From assembly GCA_009837685.1 (NCBI GenBank), contig VXTA01000326.1, forward strand, positions 1-5,510: a stretch of DNA of 5,510 nt, written 5' to 3'. Below the pieces are notes generated by a model, which had not been told where the DNA came from, made no database searches, and saw only the letters and a list, made by a program, of their open reading frames with translations. Origin of the DNA: Chloroflexota bacterium (GTDB taxonomy: Bacteria > Chloroflexota > Dehalococcoidia > Lucifugimonadales > Lucifugimonadaceae). Shown in pieces: positions 1-5,510 of this stretch; the first letter of the stretch is position 1; each line of letters opens with the position of its first letter. The translations under genes were made by a program, and so were the position numbers.

Positions 1-830
1 TCTATATGGGCGGCAACTTCTGGCAAACGTCCGATCCAGTCCAGCCAGATCTTGAGTTTCCGCGTGAAGGGTGGAAACCCGACGACGAACATCCTTGGAT
101 CAGCGATTACAACGATCCTGCTTCAATGGAACGCGGCAACAAATTCCGCCGTGCCCTCAGTATGGCTGTGGATCGCGCCGCCATTAACGAAGTGATCGGT
201 CAAGGTCTCTACCCGCCTCATTACACATTCACTGGTTTCACCAGCGAGGACGCGGTTTGGAAGGACTCGTGGGCGGTGCCGTTCGACCCTGAAGGTGCCC
301 GCGCTTTGATGGCTGAGGTCGGAGTGCCCGAAGGATTCCGCATACCAGTGTGGTTGACCCCCGACTCCGGTTCGTTGCCATTCGACATTGCCGAAGCAGC
401 GGTCCTGCAATGGGCCGACAATCTCAATCTAAACGTCGAGATTGAAGCAACGGCTTACTCCGGTCGGCGACCAACGTTGATTGGCCGGACAATCGATATC
501 CCGCTGTACCATCACATGAACCTCGGTTACGCGGACGAACCCAAGGGACGACTGATGTCTGCCGCGCAAGGAGGTGCCAACCGCGGAATCGAACTGCCCA
601 ACGACATCCTCGAGAGAACATACTGGGCGAACTTGGTCGAAACTGACGCGCAGAAACGCATAGAGAACAACATCTTCCTCACCGACTGGTTGGCGGAAAC
701 TGGTTTGGCGATGTCGATGGTTCGCCAAAACCAGCTGTATGCCGTGTCACCCAAGGTCGTCGAATGGATGCCGCATACCGAGACGTTTGGGGGAATTAAC
801 GGTTTCGACACCATAGTGTTGGCGGAGTAA
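1..830 (+). CDS. ABC transporter solute-binding protein, family 5 (peptide/dipeptide type), C-terminal part
   Basis: This is the 3' part of a gene cut by the left edge; the first whole codon is at 3 and 275 residues are visible before the TAA at 828-830. Family-5 binding proteins are usually 500-600 residues, so roughly half is missing, including any signal peptide or lipobox. The identifying stretch is FRRALSMAVDRAAINEV followed by GQGLYPP (about residues 48-71 counting the ATG at 6 as 1), the family's hallmark helix with the R-x-A-x-x-x-A-x-D-R pattern. A typical second-lobe arrangement follows (FDPEGARALMAEVG at about 93-106, then a beta-rich section). In this family the protein captures solutes outside the membrane and delivers them to the permease pair; two such permease genes lie downstream on the same strand. 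The true ligand (peptide, opine, nickel, sugar) cannot be read from this half. Family assignment is firm; substrate is unknown. Confidence 0.9.
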   Translation, partial: YMGGNFWQTSDPVQPDLEFPREGWKPDDEHPWISDYNDPASMERGNKFRRALSMAVDRAAINEVIGQGLYPPHYTFTGFTSEDAVWKDSWAVPFDPEGARALMAEVGVPEGFRIPVWLTPDSGSLPFDIAEAAVLQWADNLNLNVEIEATAYSGRRPTLIGRTIDIPLYHHMNLGYADEPKGRLMSAAQGGANRGIELPNDILERTYWANLVETDAQKRIENNIFLTDWLAETGLAMSMVRQNQLYAVSPKVVEWMPHTETFGGINGFDTIVLAE

Positions 831-982
831 CCGCGTTTCGAAGTGCCGGTCGGCTCATTCGATTAGCCGACCGGTAAGTCGGTGGTCATCCCTGAGTCGG
901 ATCTCAGATTCTCGAATTTGGGTGGCCACCGCCTGCCCCGAGGGCAATACTCGAGCCGCTTGACGCGCGGCTGCAACTGAAA
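831..982 (+). other. Structured 152-nt intergenic region between binding protein and permease genes
   Basis: No gene is supported here. Besides the large hairpin at 844-876 there are smaller inverted repeats: CTGAG/CTCAG (892-896 with 903-907), a perfect 10-bp palindrome GGTGGCCACC (921-930), TGCCC/GGGCA with a 3-nt loop (934-938 with 942-946), and AGCCGC/GCGGCT (954-959 with 967-972), which ends 10 nt before the permease ATG. I found no convincing -35/-10 pair at normal spacing, so the permeases are probably reached by read-through from the binding-protein gene. Short inverted repeats are common by chance in DNA of this composition, so only the large hairpin is well supported. Confidence 0.5.
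844..876 (+). repeat. Intra-operon stem-loop after the binding-protein gene
   Basis: The arms CCGGTCGGCT (846-855) and AGCCGACCGG (865-874) are perfect reverse complements around the 9-nt loop CATTCGATT. The stem extends outward by a G-T wobble (845/875) and a T-A pair (844/876), giving 12 pairs. It begins 13 nt after the stop codon. No T-run follows (the next bases are AGTCGGTGG), so it is not a typical intrinsic terminator. By analogy with intercistronic hairpins in binding-protein-dependent transport operons such as malE-malF, it may protect the upstream mRNA and give more binding protein than permease. That role is inferred. Confidence 0.7.
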
Positions 983-1900
983 ATGTGGCGCATCATCGCA
1001 AATAGGCTGGCATTCGGAGTAGCGATCGTACTGCTCATCACGATCGTCGTCTTCGGCCTATCTCGCGCCGCTGGAGACCCCAGGAACATCTATCTGGACG
1101 AATACGCGACTCCGGAAGCTTGGGACGCTTGGGGTGAGCGTATGGGGCTTAATAAGCCTCTTTATGTGCAATACGGAGTCTGGTTGTGGGACGTATTGCA
1201 GGGCGACTTCGGCGAGTCGCTGTACTACAACATCCCGAGCATTCGCCTCGTCGGTGAACGAGTCCCCAACACTGTGCAACTCGGAGGCGTCGCTTTTGGT
1301 GTCGCTATCCTCATAGGGATCCCCATGGGCGTCATCTCTGCCGTAAGGCGTGGGACCATCGTCGATTACGGTGTCAGGGGTTTCGCACTCCTCGGTCAAT
1401 CCGTACCGGTGTTCTGGATCGCGCTCATGATGATACTGATCTTCTCGTTGCAATTGGGATGGTTACCTTCGAGTCGCAACGAAGGGTGGGACCACTTCAT
1501 CATGCCTGCAATTGCCCTCGGATGGCTTCCCGCCGCGGGATTGATGAGGATCACACGCGGAGCCATGCTCAACATCTTAGACAGCGAGTACATCAAGCTC
1601 GCAAGGGCGAAAGGAGTCACTTCTGGAAGGATCGTGTGGATTCACGGATTCCGAAACGCTATCATTCCGCCATTAACTGTCGCCGCACTAATCTTTGCCG
1701 CGTTCCTCACCGGTACCGTGGTGATCGAAACCGTCTTCGCATGGCCCGGTGTCGGCAGGCTCGCCGTCCAATCGATCAAGAACAACGACTTCCCGGTGCT
1801 CAGCGCCATCGTCATCCTGTTCTCGTCGTTCTACATAATTCTCAATCTTGTGGTTGACCTGCTTTACGCCGCGTTCGACCCGCGCATCCGACTCGATTGA
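983..1900 (+). CDS. ABC transporter permease, DppB/OppB type
   Basis: This 305-residue inner-membrane protein is one of the two channel subunits of a peptide/opine/nickel-type ABC importer. The N-terminus RNRLAFG-like start is followed by a first membrane segment (about 9-28), then a long extracytoplasmic section with the family's typical GLNKPLYVQYGVWLWDVLQGDFGES (about 55-79, split in the text by usual conserved LNKP and GDFG elements). Further membrane segments lie near 98-120, 135-158, 172-190, 228-250 and 272-294. The cytoplasmic EAA-type coupling loop is at about 203-225 (YIKLARAKGV, then GFRNAIIPP), where the ATPase docks; VFAWPGVGRLA (251-261) and the closing FDPRIR (298-303) are also typical. 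ATG 983 is the first standard start after an in-frame stop at 893-895, and hydrophobic residues begin right after it. No clear Shine-Dalgarno sequence precedes it. The length is normal for the family. Substrate is unknown. Confidence 0.95.
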   Translation: MWRIIANRLAFGVAIVLLITIVVFGLSRAAGDPRNIYLDEYATPEAWDAWGERMGLNKPLYVQYGVWLWDVLQGDFGESLYYNIPSIRLVGERVPNTVQLGGVAFGVAILIGIPMGVISAVRRGTIVDYGVRGFALLGQSVPVFWIALMMILIFSLQLGWLPSSRNEGWDHFIMPAIALGWLPAAGLMRITRGAMLNILDSEYIKLARAKGVTSGRIVWIHGFRNAIIPPLTVAALIFAAFLTGTVVIETVFAWPGVGRLAVQSIKNNDFPVLSAIVILFSSFYIILNLVVDLLYAAFDPRIRLD

Positions 1901-1914
1901 GGCGTTAATTTCGC

Positions 1915-2841
1915 ATGGCGATCGAAGCGACATACGTTCCCTCACCGCTTGACGATACGTTGCCTCGTAACCCAGTGTTGCGCGCGCTCCGTATCGGTTG
2001 GAGCTGGTTGCGGAGATACCCCGTTATTCCATTTTTGGTCCTCGCATTGATGATTATCTGCGCGGTTTTTGCGGAGCAACTTTCGCCGCATGATCCGTTG
2101 AGAGGGAATTTACGATCTGCATATAAACCACCGATATTCCAAGAAGGAGGCACGTGGGAATACCCGCTCGGCACCGACCACCAAGGACGCGACATACTCA
2201 GCAGGTTGATCCACGGGGCGAGAGTTTCGACCATAATCTCCACCGCGGTAATACTCGCCGGCGGCATCGGCGGCACCGTCATCGGTCTGATCGCCGGATA
2301 CAGAGGCGGGTGGGCTGATCAAATAGCGATGCGAGCCGTCGATTTCACGCTCGCAATGCCATTCCTGCTCGTCGCGCTCGTCGTCGTCGTAGTTTTCGGA
2401 CAAAGCCTCGAGCTAATCATCGTCCTGCTGATCCTTTTCGGATGGGACAACTTCGCCCGTGTTGTCCGAGCAGAAACCCTAACCCTGCGCGAGTCCGACT
2501 ACGTAAGCTACGCCCGCGTCCAAGGCGCATCACAGTGGCGAATCCTTTTCCGACACATCCTCCCCGGCGTCGTGGGATCCGTCCTCGTCATCGGCAGCTT
2601 GCGCGTGGGATCCCTTATTCTTACGGAATCGACCCTAAGCTTCCTCGGCGTCGGAGTGCCGCCCGACACCCCAGCATGGGGCATCATGGCATCCGACGGT
2701 CGTCAACACCTATCCCGTGCTTGGTGGATAGCCACGTTGCCCGGTGTCGCCATCTTCCTCGTCGTCATGGGCTTCAACTTCTTAGGCGACTGGCTCCGGG
2801 ACTGGTTCGACCCGAGACTGCGGCAGCTGCGGGTGCATTAG
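1915..2841 (+). CDS. ABC transporter permease, DppC/OppC type
   Basis: This 308-residue inner-membrane protein is the second channel subunit and the expected partner of the permease just upstream. It has a cytoplasmic N-terminal tail, a first membrane segment at about 36-54, and then the family signature YPLGTDHQGRDILSRLIHGA (83-102). More membrane segments follow near 107-129, 143-162, 165-180, 215-237 and 273-292. The coupling loop is at about 192-217 (DYVSYARVQGAS, then RHILPG); its usual AARALGAS wording is slightly altered. The late conserved elements LSFLGVGVPP with TPAWGIM (241-258) and FNFLGDWLRDWFDPRLR (287-303) are intact. The gene starts 14 nt after the previous stop; a GAGG overlapping that stop (1899-1902) is 12 nt from the ATG, a rather long spacing, so translational coupling is plausible. 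No ATPase genes follow; a convergent gene begins 48 nt further on. Confidence 0.95.
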   Translation: MAIEATYVPSPLDDTLPRNPVLRALRIGWSWLRRYPVIPFLVLALMIICAVFAEQLSPHDPLRGNLRSAYKPPIFQEGGTWEYPLGTDHQGRDILSRLIHGARVSTIISTAVILAGGIGGTVIGLIAGYRGGWADQIAMRAVDFTLAMPFLLVALVVVVVFGQSLELIIVLLILFGWDNFARVVRAETLTLRESDYVSYARVQGASQWRILFRHILPGVVGSVLVIGSLRVGSLILTESTLSFLGVGVPPDTPAWGIMASDGRQHLSRAWWIATLPGVAIFLVVMGFNFLGDWLRDWFDPRLRQLRVH

Positions 2842-2889
2842 CGCCGACCTGCCTATCCTTCGGAGCGAACCTTCGTTACTGCAGCTACT

Positions 2890-3909
2890 CTACTCCCGCT
2901 GCAGCTCCCGACGCATCAAATCCCCCATCGCTTCCGTCGGCGGAACACCCTCGAACATAACCTTGTGCGCCGTCTCAGTAATCGGCATCTCAACGCCCAA
3001 CTGCCGCGCGATTCGCAACGTTGCACGCGTCGTCGGCACCCCCTCCGCGGTCTGCCCCAGATACTCCAACGCCTCCTCAACACTATCCCCTTCCGCCAGT
3101 CGTGTGCCCAGCCGATAGTTCCTGCTCAAGGAACTGTAGCAAGTCGCAAGCATGTCACCGATTCCACTCAACCCGGCAAATGTCAACGGCTTCGCACCGA
3201 GAGCCAATCCCAACTGCGTTATCTCATGCAATCCTCGGGTGACATACGCCGCCTTTAGATTCGATCCCAGCCCCGACGCATCGATAAACCCCGCACCAAT
3301 CGCAATGATGTTCTTCAGCGTCCCACCCAACTCTACACCGATGATGTCGTCCGACGCGTAGACGCGTAGACGCTCGCCGCTAGTCATCATCTGAACCCGT
3401 TCAGCCGTCTCGATCGACACTGATCCCGCCGTCGCAAGCGCCGGTAATCCAATCGCGATCTCAACCGAAAGATTGGGACCCGACAACGAGCAGATATTGC
3501 CCATCGCGTCATCCACCGACACTCCATGACGAACCGAGATGGTTTCGGCAATAACCTCACTCATCCGCTTTCCACTCTCGATCTCAAGCCCCTTGGTGGC
3601 ACTCACTACGGTTGTATCCGGTGCGATCTCACCAACATGAGCCTCAATGATTTCCCGCATCGCAACTGATGGAACAGCGATGACCACACAATCAACTCCT
3701 GACAACGCGAGCCGCGGGTCGTGGTAGACCGACATCACATCAGGGAACATCATCCCCTCTAGGTATCGTTTGTTTTCCCGGTCGGTTTCTAACTCAGCAG
3801 CGCGATCCGCGTCCCGCGCCAGTAGCCGAGTCTCATTGCCCTGAATCGCTAACAGTACGGCCAGAGCCGTGCCCCAAGAGCCAGCACCTATGATCCCGAT
3901 TGCCGAAAT
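2890..3909 (-). CDS. gpsA: Glycerol-3-phosphate dehydrogenase [NAD(P)+], GpsA
   Basis: This cytoplasmic enzyme reduces dihydroxyacetone phosphate to sn-glycerol 3-phosphate, the backbone for phospholipids. The frame gives 339 residues from the proposed ATT start at 3909-3907, the normal family length. Visible elements, counted from that start, are the nucleotide-binding motif GIIGAGSWGTALA (5-17), NKRYLEG (46-52), VVIAVPS (75-81), SATKGLE (103-109), SGPNLSVEIA (143-152), the catalytic-lysine segment ELGGTLKNIIAIGAG (193-207, Lys199), GLSGIGDMLATCYS (246-259) with SRNYRLG (262-268), and EGVPTT (289-294). The first ATG (3753) would remove the whole Rossmann motif, so it cannot be the true start. 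No ATG, GTG or TTG lies nearby; ATT sits where family members begin (MS-x-I-GIIGAG), 9 nt after AGGGAG. A CTG at 3930-3928 (346 residues) is the alternative. It follows plsY by 4 nt, and their products act in sequence. The function is secure; the start is not. Confidence 0.93.
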   Translation of the reverse strand: MSAIGIIGAGSWGTALAVLLAIQGNETRLLARDADRAAELETDRENKRYLEGMMFPDVMSVYHDPRLALSGVDCVVIAVPSVAMREIIEAHVGEIAPDTTVVSATKGLEIESGKRMSEVIAETISVRHGVSVDDAMGNICSLSGPNLSVEIAIGLPALATAGSVSIETAERVQMMTSGERLRVYASDDIIGVELGGTLKNIIAIGAGFIDASGLGSNLKAAYVTRGLHEITQLGLALGAKPLTFAGLSGIGDMLATCYSSLSRNYRLGTRLAEGDSVEEALEYLGQTAEGVPTTRATLRIARQLGVEMPITETAHKVMFEGVPPTEAMGDLMRRELQRE

Positions 3910-3913
3910 CTGA

Positions 3914-4582
3914 TCAGGCTCCCTGACCAGTGGATGCCGACGTTTTCTCCGCGGCGTCGATATCGAGGCGGTTCTCAGTTCCTCGCAGCAATCGAATCAT
4001 GTTTTCGCGGTGGCTGAACAGGATCAGCACAACGGCAGGGACAGCAAAGGCTAAGTACTCGATTGTTGCGTAATCGACTGAAACGGGCAAGTTGACGAAC
4101 GACAGAACAATCAACGCAAGCACACCCAGAGACGCCCCTATCATCGACCCTAACGACACATACCGAGTGACTAAAGCAACTGCCAATCCGATCAGCGTAA
4201 TCGCCGCCGCAATGGGAGACAACACCAAAATCGCACCCCAACCCGGCGAGATCCCCTTGCCTCCCTTAAAACCCGCAAAGACCGGCCAAGTATGCCCAAC
4301 GATCACGAACGTCCCCGTCAACGCATGGAGCAGCTTCGCATCAGGAGCCAGAAGCAGAGACAATCCGATCATCACCGCACCTTTGCCGAAATCGAACACG
4401 AACACCAACACCGCGGCCTTTTTTCCGACAGTGCGTAAGACGTTGGTCGCTCCCATCGATCCACTGCCGTGCTCGCGCGGATCGACGCCACCCCATACGC
4501 GGCAAACGATGAGCCCCACCGGTATCGATCCGATGAGGTATGCTGCAGGCGCAATTAGCACCCACGCCAACAGTTCGTTCAT
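3914..4582 (-). CDS. plsY: Acyl-phosphate:glycerol-3-phosphate acyltransferase PlsY
   Basis: This 222-residue integral membrane enzyme transfers an acyl chain from acyl phosphate to sn-glycerol 3-phosphate, making lysophosphatidate, the first membrane step of phospholipid synthesis in most bacteria. The acyl-phosphate donor is normally made by PlsX, which is not in the window. Conserved elements seen are GSIPVG (18-23) in the first membrane segment, HGSGSMGATNVLR (38-50) with FDFGKG (63-68), the phosphate-binding GHTWPVFAGFKGGKG (96-110), and the last loop HRENMIRLLRGTENR (191-205). Hydrophobic segments lie near 4-25, 56-78, 88-100, 113-138, 143-164 and 172-189. The usual GSGN-x-GATN reads GSGSMGATN and the usual GGKG-VAT reads GGKG-ISP, so the active-site loops differ slightly from the common form. 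The start is firm: ATG with GAGGTG directly before it, 6 nt after the der stop. Its substrate is the product of the next gene. Confidence 0.96.
   Translation of the reverse strand: MNELLAWVLIAPAAYLIGSIPVGLIVCRVWGGVDPREHGSGSMGATNVLRTVGKKAAVLVFVFDFGKGAVMIGLSLLLAPDAKLLHALTGTFVIVGHTWPVFAGFKGGKGISPGWGAILVLSPIAAAITLIGLAVALVTRYVSLGSMIGASLGVLALIVLSFVNLPVSVDYATIEYLAFAVPAVVLILFSHRENMIRLLRGTENRLDIDAAEKTSASTGQGA
3919..3924 (-). promoter_or_regulatory. Ribosome-binding site that decides the gpsA start
   Basis: Read on the minus strand this is AGGGAG, lying inside the last codons of plsY. It is followed by CCTGATCAG (which contains the plsY TGA) and then ATT at 3909-3907, a spacing of 9 nt. It has no ATG, GTG or TTG at a usable distance, and it lies downstream of the competing CTG at 3930-3928, so it supports ATT initiation. 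Translational coupling to plsY is likely from the 4-nt gap. Confidence 0.55.
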
Positions 4583-4584
4583 TT

Positions 4585-4590
4585 CACCTC
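4585..4590 (-). promoter_or_regulatory. plsY ribosome-binding site overlapping the der stop codon
   Basis: The minus strand reads TGAGGTGAAATG: the der stop TGA (4591-4589), a GAGGTG Shine-Dalgarno sequence (4590-4585) sharing its first two bases with that stop, and the plsY ATG (4582-4580). This packing fixes the plsY start and implies that terminating ribosomes can reinitiate there. The spacing is slightly short. Confidence 0.75.
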
Positions 4591-5510
4591 AATTGCCGCC
4601 GCGGTAAAACATCCTGATGGGCGAACCCTTGAATCCAAACGATTCTCGCAACCTGTTTTCCAAGTACCGTTTATACGAGAAGTGCAACGATTCAGGGTTT
4701 TTGCAGGTTATCACGAATGTCGGAGGGCGTACCGAAACTTGCTCGATGCCCGATATACGCGGACGCCGCCGACCCTTAGCAGGCAAAGGTCGATCACCTA
4801 GCGCTGCGTAAAGCGTGCGGGAAAGCTCCGCCTCGTCGACCCGTTTGACAAATTGGGAAAAAGTCCGCCGAACCGCGTCCGGAATTGCCCGGATACCGCG
4901 TCCAGTCAATGCCGACGTGAAAAGCATCGGCGCGTCCGGAATGAACTTGAAACGGTCTCGAATCTCCACCACCGCCTCTTCGAATGTCGTGTCCACCTCG
5001 CCTCGCAGATCCCACTTGTTCACAACAACCACGCCCGCTTTGTAAGCATCCTGAGCGAAACCACCTATGTGCGTATCCTGCGCCGTAACGAACTCCGTCG
5101 CGTCAAGAACGATCACCGTCACATCAGATCGTTCAATCGCTCCTATCGTCCGGATGGCACTGAACTTTTCGATGCCCTGCTCAGTCTTGCCACGTCGACG
5201 TAGGCCCGCCGTGTCCAAGAACATCATGTGGTTGCCCTTGTACTCGTAGACCGCATCCACCGTGTCTCGAGTCGTCCCTGGCACTGGACTGACGATTGAG
5301 CGTTCCTCACCCGTCAACGCATTGAATATCGCCGACTTGCCCACATTCGGTCGACCAGCAATCGCAACTCGGATGACATCGTCCGGCGTCTCGTCCGCGA
5401 ACTGATCGTCGACGTGCGCCAGAACCGTATCCATCAACTCGGTAATCCCGATGTCGTGGTATGCGCTTATCGGTATCGCCTCTCCCATACCTAACGCCGC
5501 GAACGTGTAC
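4589..5510 (-). CDS. der: Ribosome-assembly GTPase Der (EngA), C-terminal part
   Basis: The gene is cut by the right edge; 306 residues are visible, whereas Der is usually about 430-490 residues with two tandem GTPase domains. What remains is the end of the first G domain (PISAYHDIGITEL, its closing SA motif region), the complete second G domain and the C-terminal KH-like domain. Counting from the Met at 5488, the second G domain shows GRPNVGKS (45-52, P-loop), PGTTRD (70-75, switch I), DTAG (92-95), NKWD (157-160) and TSALTGRG (191-198). The KH-like domain (about 213-299) carries RPPTFVI (254-260), SYKRYLENRLRESFGFKGSPI (271-291 region) and ends MFYRGGN. Der binds GTP and helps mature the 50S ribosomal subunit; the visible GTP-binding residues are all intact. 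The Met at 5488 is internal, since the reading frame stays open and Der-like upstream of it. It is the first visible gene of the der-plsY-gpsA unit; its promoter lies outside the window. Confidence 0.96.
   Translation of the reverse strand, partial: YTFAALGMGEAIPISAYHDIGITELMDTVLAHVDDQFADETPDDVIRVAIAGRPNVGKSAIFNALTGEERSIVSPVPGTTRDTVDAVYEYKGNHMMFLDTAGLRRRGKTEQGIEKFSAIRTIGAIERSDVTVIVLDATEFVTAQDTHIGGFAQDAYKAGVVVVNKWDLRGEVDTTFEEAVVEIRDRFKFIPDAPMLFTSALTGRGIRAIPDAVRRTFSQFVKRVDEAELSRTLYAALGDRPLPAKGRRRPRISGIEQVSVRPPTFVITCKNPESLHFSYKRYLENRLRESFGFKGSPIRMFYRGGN

Noticed and set aside
844..876. Intrinsic transcription terminator after the binding-protein gene
   Set aside because: The stem is strong but no T-run follows, and the permeases of the same transporter lie directly downstream.
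918..951. Possible promoter (TTGGGT with AATACT) before the first permease
   Set aside because: The spacing is about 22 nt and both boxes are poor matches.
904..1089. Small minus-strand open frame in the gap before the first permease
   Set aside because: It overlaps the permease start and has no family likeness or good ribosome-binding site.
2442..2960. A 172-residue open frame overlapping the second permease and running past its stop
   Set aside because: It is an Arg/Pro-rich out-of-frame reading of a well-supported permease gene, with no recognisable domain.
2890..3753. gpsA starting at ATG 3753 (287 residues)
   Set aside because: This would remove the nucleotide-binding motif, which is present in the same open frame just upstream.
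4092..4607. A 171-residue open frame antisense to plsY
   Set aside because: It lies opposite a clear plsY gene, has low-complexity composition and no family features.

Overview
The window looks like ordinary chromosomal DNA from a free-living bacterium, with base composition by eye in the mid-50s % GC. The lineage cannot be fixed from sequence alone. A peptide-type ABC importer beside a der-plsY-gpsA block, and the style of the PlsY and Der proteins, would suit Chloroflexota (Dehalococcoidia/SAR202-like), but this is a weak guess. Six protein genes fill almost the whole window; two run off the edges.

Left half (1-2841, + strand): the 3' half of a family-5 solute-binding protein gene, a 152-nt gap with a strong 12-bp hairpin and several smaller inverted repeats, then two inner-membrane permease genes (DppB/OppB type and DppC/OppC type) 14 nt apart. 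Together they form the capture and channel parts of a peptide/opine/nickel-type ABC importer. The two ATPase genes that usually complete such an operon do not follow; the second permease ends against a convergent gene, so the ATPases must lie upstream or elsewhere.

Right half (2890-5510, - strand): der (C-terminal part), plsY and gpsA, read right to left with gaps of 6 and about 4 nt, clearly one transcription unit. GpsA makes sn-glycerol 3-phosphate and PlsY acylates it, so two consecutive steps of phospholipid synthesis are encoded together behind the ribosome-assembly GTPase Der. The two transcription units converge with only 48 nt between stop codons and no convincing intrinsic terminator.

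The most notable point is the start of gpsA. The coding frame carries the full Rossmann nucleotide-binding motif well upstream of its first ATG (3753), and there is no ATG, GTG or TTG where the protein should begin. The best candidate is an ATT codon (3909-3907) just after the plsY stop, 9 nt downstream of an AGGGAG ribosome-binding site. The second point is the hairpin between the binding-protein and permease genes. I see no RNA genes, mobile elements, CRISPR arrays or unknown gene system here.
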